Shown in pieces: positions 50,518 to 59,549 of a stretch of 64,000 nt of DNA (its first letter is position 1; each line of letters opens with the position of its first letter). The notes beneath the pieces are model-generated. The model was not told where the DNA came from. It made no database searches and worked only from the letters and a program-made list of their open reading frames with translations. The DNA is taken from NCBI GenBank assembly GCA_046291695.1, contig JBKBSO010000007.1:94258-158257 (forward strand), written 5' to 3'. Made by a program: the position numbers and the translations under genes. This stretch comes from PNNG01 sp046291695. Lineage in GTDB: Bacteria > Bacteroidota > Bacteroidia > UBA7662.

Positions 50518-51180
50518 ATGGAACCGAAAAAGAATCCGAGTAAAGACCTGAACAAACAACGCGGTTTGTTTTTCCAAATAGGAATGGTGGCCTCCCTGGG
50601 CATCATTTTGATGGCTTTCAATTGGGCGCAACGCGAAGGCGGCCCGGCCTCGCTGGGCGACCTGATGCTAGATGAACCCGTAGAGGTAGAAATCCCGCCA
50701 ACCGAGCAAAAGGTTACACCACCACCACCACCACCACCACCTCAATTGGAAGTAGTGGAAGATGAAGAGTTGATCGAAGAAGACGAAATCCAATCCACTG
50801 AGGTTACCCAAGATACAAAAATCGACATTCCGGTGATTGAGCCTGAAGAAGGCCCGTCGGAGCCTGAAATTTTTACCATCGTTGAAGAAATGCCTTCGTT
50901 CCCGGGGGGCGACCAGGCACTGTTGGAATACATGGCCAAAAACACCAAATACCCACCGCTCGCGCGTGAAAACGGCCTGCAGGGCATTGTAGTAGTAACT
51001 TTTGTGGTTGATGAAAAAGGCAACATCAACAACGTGCAAGTATTGCGCGGCATTGGTGGTGGTTGCGACGAAGAAGCCATACGTGTAGTTAAATCAATGC
51101 CGCCCTGGAAGCCCGGTAAGCAACGTGGTTTGCCAGTACGTGTGCAATACAACCTTCCGTTCCGCTTTACCTTACGTTAA
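50518..51180 (+). CDS. tonB: Energy transducer TonB
   Basis: A 220-residue inner-membrane protein that carries proton-motive energy to outer-membrane receptors. One N-terminal helix lies at about 19-38 (FQIGMVASLGIILMAFNW). A proline-rich periplasmic spacer includes eight consecutive prolines (about 65-72) and an acidic stretch. The C-terminal TonB domain (about 125-220) has YPPLARENGLQGIVVVTFVVDEKGNINNVQVLRG and CDEEAIRVVKSMPPWKPGKQRG. exbB and exbD are not in the window. It has its own promoter and terminator. Confidence 0.95.
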   Translation: MEPKKNPSKDLNKQRGLFFQIGMVASLGIILMAFNWAQREGGPASLGDLMLDEPVEVEIPPTEQKVTPPPPPPPPQLEVVEDEELIEEDEIQSTEVTQDTKIDIPVIEPEEGPSEPEIFTIVEEMPSFPGGDQALLEYMAKNTKYPPLARENGLQGIVVVTFVVDEKGNINNVQVLRGIGGGCDEEAIRVVKSMPPWKPGKQRGLPVRVQYNLPFRFTLR

Positions 51181-51200
51181 TCGAAAGCATCTCATAACAC

Positions 51201-51224
51201 AAACCGGCTTCGGCCGGTTTTTTT
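51201..51224 (+). terminator. Rho-independent terminator after tonB
   Basis: AAACCGGC (51201-51208), the stable UUCG tetraloop and GCCGGTTT form a perfect 8-bp hairpin, followed by TTTT. Confidence 0.93.
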
Positions 51225-51478
51225 GTGCACAATGCGCCCGCACCTGCTGTGCCCTGTTTTGCTTTGCTCAAGCTCAAATAACTGAATGCAACCATTGTTG
51301 GGCGCTCCCGGAAAGCCCGGGGCAATGGTGCGCGACTTAATTCTTGTAGCCCATTTGTACTATTTTTACTTTTTTTTGTGATTTACAGCAAATACCCTCC
51401 CTTTGTATACATCTAACCAGAAAAGTCGCTTTATTTACATTAGCTTTTTTGAAAACTAAACCAAAGCCTAATTTGCAC

Positions 51479-52033
51479 ATGGGATGGCTAGCCAAACTGT
51501 TTCCGACGCGTCAGCAATTGGACGATCGTGCCCAATGGTACGCAAGCCGTATTGCTTGGAACAACAAAAATGAATTCAAAACCCTGCTGCAGTCCTCCGA
51601 TCCATCCCATACCATCACCAAGAACCACATAGAATGGACCTTGGTGGATAACCTACAAGAAGGCTTTCCCGATTCTTTAGCTACCATCAACCCCAAAAGG
51701 GTTGGCTTTGAATATGCCTTTCAATGTACAGGCTTCCACAGCAGTCACCAGATTTATTTCTGCAAGTCGCAGCAGATGCTCATGCCCTATGCTAAGTTAA
51801 TTCAGCTGCATTATTACGATGATCAATTGGTTGCTGCCGAACTGCGCCTTATTGACGATTGGCAATACCGCGCCAAAAAGTTGTGGAGCATCCCCATCAA
51901 AGGCTTGAGCACTAAGGATGGCTTCCGCGACGAGGCAGGCAATTGCATATTTGTACACGACAAAATGAGCCCAACCATGGTGCTTGTATTCAACAGGTCA
52001 TTGCTCGAAAAGCTGGTGAACAACCAAAACTGA
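51479..52033 (+). CDS. Hypothetical cytoplasmic protein
   Basis: A 184-residue protein I do not recognise. There is no signal peptide or membrane helix. It opens MGWLAKLFPTRQQLDDRAQWYASRIAWNN and ends VFNRSLLEKLV. It is moderately rich in Trp, His and Gln. The middle (about 75-150) alternates like a beta-sheet. A TTG at 51449 is an in-frame alternative start, but ATG 51479 looks better. It stands alone between the tonB terminator and the convergent menaquinone operon. Base composition resembles its neighbours. Confidence 0.65.
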   Translation: MGWLAKLFPTRQQLDDRAQWYASRIAWNNKNEFKTLLQSSDPSHTITKNHIEWTLVDNLQEGFPDSLATINPKRVGFEYAFQCTGFHSSHQIYFCKSQQMLMPYAKLIQLHYYDDQLVAAELRLIDDWQYRAKKLWSIPIKGLSTKDGFRDEAGNCIFVHDKMSPTMVLVFNRSLLEKLVNNQN

Positions 52034-52181
52034 ATTTCAATCCCCTTGTTTCGGGAAACACATCAAAAGTCGGGTTCATCCCAATATTTGGCATCAGCCA
52101 GTTAAGCATATGTACTGCTTGAACGAAGTAAGCGGCAAATTCAAAAACGCACGCCCGCAGCCCGGCTCAACCCGGCTGCAC

Positions 52182-53006
52182 CTATGGAAACTTCGGATAT
52201 TTCGAAAAATCAGGGGTTCGTTTTTCAAGGAAGGCGTTTTTGCCTTCTTTGGCTTCGTCGCTCAAGTAATACAATAATGTAGCATTTCCGGCCAACTCCT
52301 GGATACCTGCTTGTCCGTCGAGTTCGGCATTAAAGGCGCTCTTGAGCATTCGTAAGGCCATAGGGCTTTTGGTCAACATTTTGCGACACCATGCTATGGT
52401 GGCTGTTTCTAGTTGGTCAAGCGGTACCACCTTGTTCACCAGGCCCATATCGAGGGCTTCCTGCGCATCGTACTGATCGCATAAATACCAAATTTCGCGG
52501 GCCTTTTTCTGCCCTACAATACGCGCCAGGTAGGAGGCACCAAATCCGCCATCGAAACTGCCCACTTTGGGCCCTGTTTGGCCAAAACGCGCATTTTCGG
52601 CCGCAATGGTTAAGTCGCACACCACGTGCAACACATGGCCACCACCAATGGCCCAGCCAGCGACCATGGCCACCACGGGCTTGGGAATTCGGCGAATTTG
52701 CATTTGCAGATCCAGTACGTTCAGGCGGGGCACTTCGTCATCACCTACATAGCCGCCATGGCCCCGCACACTTTGGTCGCCACCACTACAAAAAGCCTTT
52801 CCTCCTTCACCTGTAAGGATCACCACGCCTACGCGCTCGTCTTGACGGGCCAACTCCATGGCTTCACTCATTTCGCGCACGGTAAGCGGAGTAAACGCAT
52901 TGTGTTTTTCGGGGCGGTTAATGCTGATTTTGGCAATTCCTTCGAAGTACTGATACTTAATTTCTTTGAACTCGCGGATGGTTTCCCAGGCAAATGATGA
53001 CGTCAT
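52182..53006 (-). CDS. menB: 1,4-dihydroxy-2-naphthoyl-CoA synthase
   Basis: A 274-residue crotonase-fold enzyme that closes the second ring of menaquinone from o-succinylbenzoyl-CoA. The MenB-specific blocks are visible: CSGGDQSVRGHGGYVGDDEVPRLNVLDLQ, WAIGGGHVLHVVCDLTIAAENARFGQTGPKVGSFDGGFGASYLARIVGQKKAREIWYLC. The ATG overlaps the menD stop by 4 bp. It is the last gene of the operon. Confidence 0.97.
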   Translation of the reverse strand: MTSSFAWETIREFKEIKYQYFEGIAKISINRPEKHNAFTPLTVREMSEAMELARQDERVGVVILTGEGGKAFCSGGDQSVRGHGGYVGDDEVPRLNVLDLQMQIRRIPKPVVAMVAGWAIGGGHVLHVVCDLTIAAENARFGQTGPKVGSFDGGFGASYLARIVGQKKAREIWYLCDQYDAQEALDMGLVNKVVPLDQLETATIAWCRKMLTKSPMALRMLKSAFNAELDGQAGIQELAGNATLLYYLSDEAKEGKNAFLEKRTPDFSKYPKFP

Positions 53007-54661
53007 ATGTTGTTTTTTATTAGCTGCTGATAGGTTTGATAAACGTTTTGGTTCACGCTTGGTTCAGTAATGGCTTCTAACAAGGCCATATCTTCGGCCT
53101 GTTTTAATTCGTCCAAAGCACGCTGCAAAGATAAGGCATCGGTGGCCCGGAAGTACCGAATTTGCCAGGCTTCGCACAAAGCCCTGATATTTACAGGTCG
53201 CGGAGTAGCAAAAAACTCCTCTCGCTCCGGTTGCGTACTTGGACCATCGAGGAGGCGAAAAATGTCGCCTCCTCCGTTATTTACAACCACCATTTTAAGA
53301 TTTTTGGGCCGTTCGCTGCTCGTAAAGGCATTAATGTCGTAGCAAAACGACAACTCCCCGGTAATGAGCCATACCGGATGCTGGCTTTGGCTCGCAAAGC
53401 CCAAGGCCGTGCTGCTCACCCCATCAATACCGCTGGTTCCCCGATTGGCATGCAAGCAGTTGAGCGGGGGTGGATAAAGCAGCATCTGCCAATACCGCAC
53501 AGGGGTACTGTTTCCGAGATGCAAACTATCCTCACGCCCAATACGTGCCGCTAACTGCTGCATCACAAACAAATCGCCATATGGCAAACGGTCGAAAAAG
53601 CTGCTCAAGCGCTGTTCCACTTGTTTTTGCTGCCTTTCCCATTGGTGGCGATAATCTCCTTCTCCTTGTGATGTTTTAGCCATTTGCTTAAAAAAATGCA
53701 GTGGTTCACAGGCAATAAGCTTATGATTTATACCAAAAGGTTGAGCCAGCTGGCCCAAAGGATCAATGCGCCAATGCATCGCTGGCGGATTTTTACGCAA
53801 CCATATCTTCAACTGTTTGCTCACTACCTGCTCCCCCCAACTAATCATGAGGTCGGGCCGCAAATACGCCGGCATACGACTGCAAATGGCTTCATGTTGT
53901 GCAATAAAGCCGGGCAAATTGGCCACAGGCTCCGACAAAACCACCAGCCTCGGGTCGTTTACTAATTCGAGGAGTACCTCTTGTAATAGCGGGCTAGGGG
54001 CTTGTTGACCCGGCACCAGTAAAATGCTTGATGCATATTTCCAGGCTTCGGCCAATGCTTGCGGCAACTCACCCATTGCCGCACTTTCGTGCTGTATGGC
54101 TTCTGGCAAATCTACAGCTTGGGGCAGGGCATCATAAAGGGGTTCACGTAGCGGGATGTTCAGGTGCACCGGGCCGCGTAGCTGATGGGCTTTATGCCAA
54201 GCTTCGTGTACCAGCCTTTGGGCATGCCAGCGGTCAGTTGGCGTATCAGCACGCTCCGGCAAGCTGGCACTAAACACCGTATGCTTTGCCAGCACTTCGT
54301 GTTGCCGAATGGTTTGCCCATCGAGCTGATCGACCCAGGCTGCCGGACGGTCGGCCGACAAAATCAAAAGCGGAATGCGCAAATAAAAGGCTTCTGCCAC
54401 CGCCGGAGCAAAATTGAGCAAGGCCGTACCTGAAGTGCAAACCAAAGCCGTGGCTTCGGCAGTCGCCAAACTTTTACCTAAAGCAATATAAGCTGCCGAG
54501 CGTTCATCAACCACGGTGCTGCAGCCAATGTCGCTTTGACGAGCAAAAGCCAAACTCAGCGGAGCGGAGCGCGAACCCGGGCAAATCACCACCTCCCGCA
54601 GTCCGTAACTGCGTAGCAAGAAAATCAAATCGGCGAGGTGTTGTTTGTCAGGATAGATCAT
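53003..54661 (-). CDS. menD: SEPHCHC synthase (MenD)
   Basis: A 552-residue thiamine-diphosphate enzyme that joins 2-oxoglutarate to isochorismate with loss of CO2. It opens with LLRSYGLREVVICPGSRSAPLSLAF and DERSAAYIALGKSLAT; these form the MenD substrate pocket. The central LHLGNSTPVRYWQM block and the cofactor region NRGTSGIDGVSSTALGFA are typical. The length is normal. It lies 9 bp after menF and overlaps menB. Confidence 0.96.
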   Translation of the reverse strand: MIYPDKQHLADLIFLLRSYGLREVVICPGSRSAPLSLAFARQSDIGCSTVVDERSAAYIALGKSLATAEATALVCTSGTALLNFAPAVAEAFYLRIPLLILSADRPAAWVDQLDGQTIRQHEVLAKHTVFSASLPERADTPTDRWHAQRLVHEAWHKAHQLRGPVHLNIPLREPLYDALPQAVDLPEAIQHESAAMGELPQALAEAWKYASSILLVPGQQAPSPLLQEVLLELVNDPRLVVLSEPVANLPGFIAQHEAICSRMPAYLRPDLMISWGEQVVSKQLKIWLRKNPPAMHWRIDPLGQLAQPFGINHKLIACEPLHFFKQMAKTSQGEGDYRHQWERQQKQVEQRLSSFFDRLPYGDLFVMQQLAARIGREDSLHLGNSTPVRYWQMLLYPPPLNCLHANRGTSGIDGVSSTALGFASQSQHPVWLITGELSFCYDINAFTSSERPKNLKMVVVNNGGGDIFRLLDGPSTQPEREEFFATPRPVNIRALCEAWQIRYFRATDALSLQRALDELKQAEDMALLEAITEPSVNQNVYQTYQQLIKNNI

Positions 54662-54670
54662 ACCAGCGTA

Positions 54671-55819
54671 TCAGGGCTGTAAAATACGGACTAATGTAGC
54701 TGCTTTGTGTTCAGTTTCTTGCCATTCGGCTGCAGGGTCAGAACCTGCTACAATGCCGCCACCCAAATAAAGGCCTGCCAAATTTTTGTGCAACTCCATA
54801 CTGCGAAGGTTCACATACAAACGGGTATAGCCTTCGGCATCTACCGGCCCTAAAAAACCGCCATATAACCTGCGCTGATGGGCTTCATGAAAACGAATAT
54901 AGTTACGCGCAGCGGCAACCGGCATACCACAAACGGCAGGCGTGGGGTGCAGTTTCTTGATGAGCGAAAAAATTCCAGTATGTCCGCTTGCACTGATGTG
55001 GTTACAAAGGTGTTGCACCTGGCCAGCCGTAATGGTTTGCTGGGCCTCAGTGCGTACTTCCAAACCGGCCTGTTCAAGGGTCTCACAAATGTATTGGGTT
55101 ACCACCGCTTGTTCGCGCATTTCCTTATCGGTCCAAGCCCTTGGTTCAACTGTGGCTGCACGGGTGCCGGCCAGCGACATGGTTTTAAACTGTTCGCCAT
55201 CGCCTTCCAGCAAAAGTTCTGGGCTAGCCCCGAGCCATATGCCCCATCCGGGCAGGCTAATCATACTCACAAAAGCCTGTGGATAGGCTTTACACAAGAG
55301 TTCAAACAAAGCAACAGGATGCTGATCGGCTTGCAGCTTCACCTGCTTAATGCGAGAAAGCACCACTTTTTCGAGGGGGCCCCGTGTAATGCTGGCAAGG
55401 GCTGCCGCTACTTGCACTTCAAATGTCTCTTGGTCGACTGCTGTTCCTGGCGCACCAAACTGCATCTTTTTACCGGGGCTATGTTCCTCAGCCAACTGCT
55501 CGTAAAATGCTGACAGCCTCAGAATTTGTCCGGTATGTAGGGTTCCGGTGCGTGCAGTAGCCGGATTAAAGTCGAAACCGCTGAACGACAAATCGCGACG
55601 CAGCCAACGTGCCGGACTTTCAGGAAAATCGAAAGGAGCCACCACAAAGCCATCAACAGCACCTTCGCTCCAAAAAAGGGCTTGCTCGTCGAGCTGTATG
55701 CAGGTTTCGGGCTCGGCCACACCCGGTAAGCGGTAGCTCACCAGCGGAAAATCCGAGGCCAAGGCCGTATGAAACAGCTTCTGTAATGAGGCAATGCGTT
55801 TGATGCTTGTGTGTATCAA
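54671..55819 (-). CDS. menF: Isochorismate synthase
   Basis: A 382-residue chorismate-utilising enzyme making isochorismate. The core carries VVLSRIKQVKLQ, WGIWLGASPELLLEGDG (active-site region), MSLAGTRAATVEPRAWTDKEMREQAVVTQYICETL and HLCNHISASGHTGIFSLIKKLHPTPAVCGMPVAAARNYIRFHEAHQRRLYGGFLGPV. It starts with TTG at 55819, one base after the thioesterase stop; no in-frame ATG is available close by. Menaquinone use is inferred from menD and menB downstream. Confidence 0.93.
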   Translation of the reverse strand: MIHTSIKRIASLQKLFHTALASDFPLVSYRLPGVAEPETCIQLDEQALFWSEGAVDGFVVAPFDFPESPARWLRRDLSFSGFDFNPATARTGTLHTGQILRLSAFYEQLAEEHSPGKKMQFGAPGTAVDQETFEVQVAAALASITRGPLEKVVLSRIKQVKLQADQHPVALFELLCKAYPQAFVSMISLPGWGIWLGASPELLLEGDGEQFKTMSLAGTRAATVEPRAWTDKEMREQAVVTQYICETLEQAGLEVRTEAQQTITAGQVQHLCNHISASGHTGIFSLIKKLHPTPAVCGMPVAAARNYIRFHEAHQRRLYGGFLGPVDAEGYTRLYVNLRSMELHKNLAGLYLGGGIVAGSDPAAEWQETEHKAATLVRILQP

Positions 55820-55820
55820 C

Positions 55821-56237
55821 TTAACTGCGGTTGTTTACGATGGCTGCTGTAAAACGGCAAACACATACAAGGTGTTCTGTTTCGTCGAATATTTTGATGT
55901 CCCACACCTGGGTTGTTCGCCCTTTATGCAGGATACTGGCTTTGCCGGTAACCAGGCCGCTACGTACAGGACGTATATGATTGGCATTAATTTCGAGCCC
56001 TACAGCTACTTTACCTTCGCCTGCCAACATATTGGCACCAACACTACCGAGGGTTTCGGCCAAAGCCACCGAGGCGCCGCCATGCAAAATACCATAAGGC
56101 TGTATGGTACGCTGGTCAACCGGCATTTGGGCTTCAAGATAGCCTTCGCGAGCCAGGGTAAATTGCATGCCAATGCTTTCGCCCAGGCTACCCGGAAGCT
56201 TGCTATTCATATATTCGAGCAGGGCTATTTCTTCCAT
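55821..56237 (-). CDS. Hotdog-fold thioesterase (PaaI-like), probable menaquinone-pathway thioesterase
   Basis: A 138-residue hotdog thioesterase. The active-site pattern is PYGILHGGASVALAETLGSVGANM, with the acid (Glu of ALAE) on the central helix. Such proteins hydrolyse acyl-CoAs. It is the first gene of the run leading to menF, menD and menB, so it probably releases 1,4-dihydroxy-2-naphthoate from its CoA ester (the MenI role); this is inferred from position. An unrelated housekeeping thioesterase is the alternative. Confidence 0.87.
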   Translation of the reverse strand: MEEIALLEYMNSKLPGSLGESIGMQFTLAREGYLEAQMPVDQRTIQPYGILHGGASVALAETLGSVGANMLAGEGKVAVGLEINANHIRPVRSGLVTGKASILHKGRTTQVWDIKIFDETEHLVCVCRFTAAIVNNRS

Positions 56238-56384
56238 AGGGCAAAGGTAGGCAGAATTCGGGATTGAAGTATGTTAGGCCGCAAACTGTGCCTGCTTACT
56301 ATCTGACACGACCTTAGCAGCGCTAGAGCACAGCAATTGCAATCCCTATTGGTGTTCGATTTATAAATTAAAGCACACTTATGT

Positions 56385-56966
56385 TTACCCGAGTAACAAC
56401 TCAATCTGGTAAATCAACAAATGAATAAGCTTAATGTGCATCTCTTGGATACGGTCGGCATAACCAGTATGGGGTATGCGCAACTCTACATCGGCCAACA
56501 AAGCCAATTGCCCGCCGCTGTTCCCTGTTAAAGCAATCACCTTCATCTGCCGCTGTCTGGCTACCTCTGCCGCGCGTAGTACATTGGCCGAATTGCCACT
56601 CGTACTTAGGGCAAAAAGTATATCGCCCCGCTGCCCAAATGCTTCCACACCTCGCGCAAACACTTGCTCATAGCCAAAGTCGTTGGAAACACAACTCAAA
56701 AAAGACGGGTCCGACAGGGCCAATGCCGCATAAGCCGGCCGGTTGGCCCGAAACCTGCCACTCAGCTCTTCGGCAAAATGCATGGCATCACTCATGCTGC
56801 CACCGTTGCCACAACTGATGATTTTTTTTTCGTGCCTGAGTGCATTGGCCATCAATTCGGCTGCATATACCAACTTTTCGAGCTGCTGCTCATCACCCAA
56901 ATAGGCCTCTAGTATCTGCTGGGCCTGCCGCAATTCGGCTCTAACCAAATCGTACCTTCCGCTCAT
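56385..56966 (-). CDS. gmhA: D-sedoheptulose-7-phosphate isomerase
   Basis: A 193-residue SIS-domain isomerase making D-glycero-D-manno-heptose 7-phosphate for LPS core. The phosphate-binding blocks are ISCGNGGSMSDAMHFAEELSGRF and LFALSTSGNSANVLRAAEVARQRQMKVIALTGNSGG, and the catalytic His region is EMHIKLIHLLIYQIE. It follows the dsbD gene by 2 bp. The other heptose genes (hldE, gmhB) are not in view. Confidence 0.93.
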   Translation of the reverse strand: MSGRYDLVRAELRQAQQILEAYLGDEQQLEKLVYAAELMANALRHEKKIISCGNGGSMSDAMHFAEELSGRFRANRPAYAALALSDPSFLSCVSNDFGYEQVFARGVEAFGQRGDILFALSTSGNSANVLRAAEVARQRQMKVIALTGNSGGQLALLADVELRIPHTGYADRIQEMHIKLIHLLIYQIELLLG

Positions 56967-56968
56967 GC

Positions 56969-59017
56969 TTATTGCTTGTTTTCAAAAACTTCCTTGCCGC
57001 TATCAAGAAACTGAATGTAACGGGCAATATCCGGGTCATATGCCGTAGGTGGTACCAACAAGGTTTGATCGTGATCCATCAACACATAGTAGGGCTGCGA
57101 ATTGATGTTAAAGGTTCGGGCTTGATAATCGCTCCATAAATTCCCAACGGTTTTTATTTTTTTACCACTGAAGTCACTCACAAACTGCTCCTCCAGCGGA
57201 AGTGGCGTCTTGTCATCTACATACAATGAAATAAGAACATAATCGTCTCGTAATCGTCGTAAAACTTCCGGTGCCGCCCATACCGTGGCTTCCATCTTCC
57301 GGCAATTTACACAGCTATGGCCGGTAAAATCAATCATCACCGGCTTCCCCACCTTCTTGGCATAAGCCACACCCTCTTCAAGGTCGAAAAAACAGGGGAG
57401 ATCGTGCGGGCAATGCAATAAATTAGCATACTTCCTACCCGCCTGCTCAGCAGAAATCACATGAACACCCCCTTGACCGCCCCTGCTCAGGTCGAAGTCC
57501 TGCGTGGCCATCGGTGGTAAAAAAGCATTTACCGACTTGAGCGGCGCACCCCACAAGCCGGGAACCAGGTAAAAGGTAAAGCTAAAGGCAGCTATGGCAA
57601 ACATCAGTCGGGTTACCGTAAGGTATTGTAAAGGACTGTCGTGCGAAAAACGAATCACCCCTATCAGGTACAGACCCAGGAGTAAGAAAATGGTAATCCA
57701 CAGCACAAGAAACACTTCGCGGTCGAGTATACCCCAATGGTACGCCAAATCTACATTGCTTAAAAATTTCAGGGCGAAAGCCAATTCAAGGAAGCCAAGC
57801 ACCACTTTTACGCTATTAAGCCAACCACCAGATTTCGGCAGGCTCTTCAGCCAACCGGGGAAAATGGCAAAAAGCGTGAAGGGAAGGGCCAGTGCCAATG
57901 AAAAGCCGGTCATCCCAATGGCTGGTCCGAGCAAAGCGCCACGAGTGGCCGCGTCAACCAATAAGGTGCCGATGATAGGGCCGGTGCAGCTGAATGATAC
58001 CAAAGCCAGGGTGAACGCCATAAAAAAGATGCCTACCAATCCACCCTTATCGCTTTTAGCATCCATTTTATTTACCCAACTCGAAGGCAAGGTGATTTCG
58101 AATGCACCCAAAAACGACGCGCCAAACACCACCAACAGCACAAAAAAGGCAAGGTTAAACCAAATATCAGAAGCCAGGGCATTAAGGGCATCGGAACCAA
58201 AAAGCACAGTAACCGTAAGCCCTAGGGTTACATAAATGCCAATGATACTGAGGCCATATACAACCGCTTTGCTTACCCCGGCCCTGCGACTGCCACTTTG
58301 CTTAGTGAAAAAACTCACCGTTAGCGGAATCATGGGAAAAACACAAGGGGTGAGTAAAGCAATGAGCCCACCTAAAAAACCTGCAATAAAAATGCCCAGC
58401 AAGCCGTCGCCTTCTGACGCGCTGTCCTGAACCGGCTCAGGTTCGCGTACCGTAGTCGGCCTGAGTTCTTCACGCGTTTTTTCTGGCACTTCAACAGCAC
58501 CATCGGCCTCAGGGTCCTGAGCCGTAACAGCAGCGGCCGCTGAAGGATCAAAACCATTGAGCTCAAATACAAATTCCTTATCATCGGGGGGTAAGCATTG
58601 TTTGTCGTCGCACACCATAAAATACACACTCCCCGTAACCTTGGTATTTTCGGCCTTAACACGTACTTTTTGTACAAAGGTTACCTTATCGCTAAAATAG
58701 CGTACCAGCAGGTTATCAAATACTGGTGTTATTTCTTCCTTCAGCTTCCCAATTTCCTCTACCCGGCCAATCAATTCAACCTTCGGATTCTTGTTAAAGG
58801 TAAATGCTGTAAGTTCCGGGCCAAACTGGTCTTCGGCAAAGGTCATGTATTGCGAATACAAATGCCAACCCGGATCGATACTTGCCGAAGCCTTCAACAG
58901 GGCTTCGTCGGCACTGATTTTTTCTACTTCAAATTTCCACTTAACGGGATTCAGAATCTGTGCAGACGATAGCATTGAGGTCAGCAACAATATCGAACTG
59001 ATGAGCCATTTTTTCAT
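56969..59017 (-). CDS. dsbD: Thiol:disulfide interchange protein DsbD
   Basis: A 682-residue inner-membrane protein that moves electrons from cytoplasmic thioredoxin to the periplasm. A signal peptide (start ATG 59017, MKKWLISSILLL) precedes an N-terminal DsbD-alpha domain with the Cys pair around YFMVCDDKQCLPP. Eight or so helices form the CcdA part, with TPCVFPMIPLTVSFF and FSCTGPIIGTLL as the two Cys sites. The C-terminal thioredoxin domain carries GHSCVNCRKMEATVW. All three cysteine sites are intact. An upstream extension to 59083 was excluded because it precedes the signal. Confidence 0.95.
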   Translation of the reverse strand: MKKWLISSILLLTSMLSSAQILNPVKWKFEVEKISADEALLKASASIDPGWHLYSQYMTFAEDQFGPELTAFTFNKNPKVELIGRVEEIGKLKEEITPVFDNLLVRYFSDKVTFVQKVRVKAENTKVTGSVYFMVCDDKQCLPPDDKEFVFELNGFDPSAAAAVTAQDPEADGAVEVPEKTREELRPTTVREPEPVQDSASEGDGLLGIFIAGFLGGLIALLTPCVFPMIPLTVSFFTKQSGSRRAGVSKAVVYGLSIIGIYVTLGLTVTVLFGSDALNALASDIWFNLAFFVLLVVFGASFLGAFEITLPSSWVNKMDAKSDKGGLVGIFFMAFTLALVSFSCTGPIIGTLLVDAATRGALLGPAIGMTGFSLALALPFTLFAIFPGWLKSLPKSGGWLNSVKVVLGFLELAFALKFLSNVDLAYHWGILDREVFLVLWITIFLLLGLYLIGVIRFSHDSPLQYLTVTRLMFAIAAFSFTFYLVPGLWGAPLKSVNAFLPPMATQDFDLSRGGQGGVHVISAEQAGRKYANLLHCPHDLPCFFDLEEGVAYAKKVGKPVMIDFTGHSCVNCRKMEATVWAAPEVLRRLRDDYVLISLYVDDKTPLPLEEQFVSDFSGKKIKTVGNLWSDYQARTFNINSQPYYVLMDHDQTLLVPPTAYDPDIARYIQFLDSGKEVFENKQ

Positions 59018-59048
59018 ATGTACTAAAGCTAGGTGCAATGCCTTTGGT

Positions 59049-59441
59049 TCAGTTTTCCCAAACATTGTACTCGGTAATTTCAATCAGGTTTTGGTCGGGG
59101 TCGTGAATAAAAAAGGAGCGCTTGCCCGATTCGCGCTGAACTTCTTCAATAATTTGGATATCGTGCCAGCCCATTTCTTCCTTGTTGGTTTCATACTCCC
59201 CCACTTTCGACTCCAAAACAATGTGCTTGTTGGGGTACTGCATTTGGATGAGCTGACTGCCATCTTCGGCTGCAGACTTGGCCAGGTGACAAACCACCAT
59301 GGTGCTGCCCGCCACAAAAACAGCATGCTTTTCTTTCACATAGCTTTGGGTACGAAATCCCAGGATATCTTGGTAAAAGGCAATGGCCTTGCGTAGATTT
59401 TTAACTTGTAAATGGGTTTCTTTGAGCTTGGTAAATTGCAT
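59049..59441 (-). CDS. VOC family (glyoxalase/bleomycin-resistance-fold) protein
   Basis: A 130-residue vicinal-oxygen-chelate protein made of paired beta-alpha-beta units: FTKLKETHLQVKNLRKAIAFYQDILGFR and the closing FFIHDPDQNLIEITEYN. Candidate metal ligands are His in ETHLQV and Glu in LIEIT. The reaction is unknown; many family members are dioxygenases, isomerases or binding proteins. It is 31 bp upstream of dsbD on the same strand. Confidence 0.85.
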   Translation of the reverse strand: MQFTKLKETHLQVKNLRKAIAFYQDILGFRTQSYVKEKHAVFVAGSTMVVCHLAKSAAEDGSQLIQMQYPNKHIVLESKVGEYETNKEEMGWHDIQIIEEVQRESGKRSFFIHDPDQNLIEITEYNVWEN

Positions 59442-59525
59442 ACAGCCGTTTTTTGAAACGCGTTAAAGATACGCTTTTTGCATGCCTTGCCGACCCCGAC
59501 AGCGGAATACTGGGGTAATTTTCTC

Positions 59526-59533
59526 TATTTTTG
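59526..59533 (+). promoter_or_regulatory. Likely -7 element for the barrel-glycosyltransferase transcript
   Basis: TATTTTTG is an exact TAnnTTTG match 16 bp before the ATG at 59550. It would put the transcription start after the alternative start at 59478, which supports the shorter protein. No spaced TTG is evident upstream. Confidence 0.45.
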
Positions 59534-59549
59534 GGCGTTTGGCAAAATC

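Noticed and set aside
57594..58235. 213-codon open frame on the plus strand
   Set aside because: It is antisense to the membrane part of dsbD; the product is Ser/Lys/Pro-rich without motifs.
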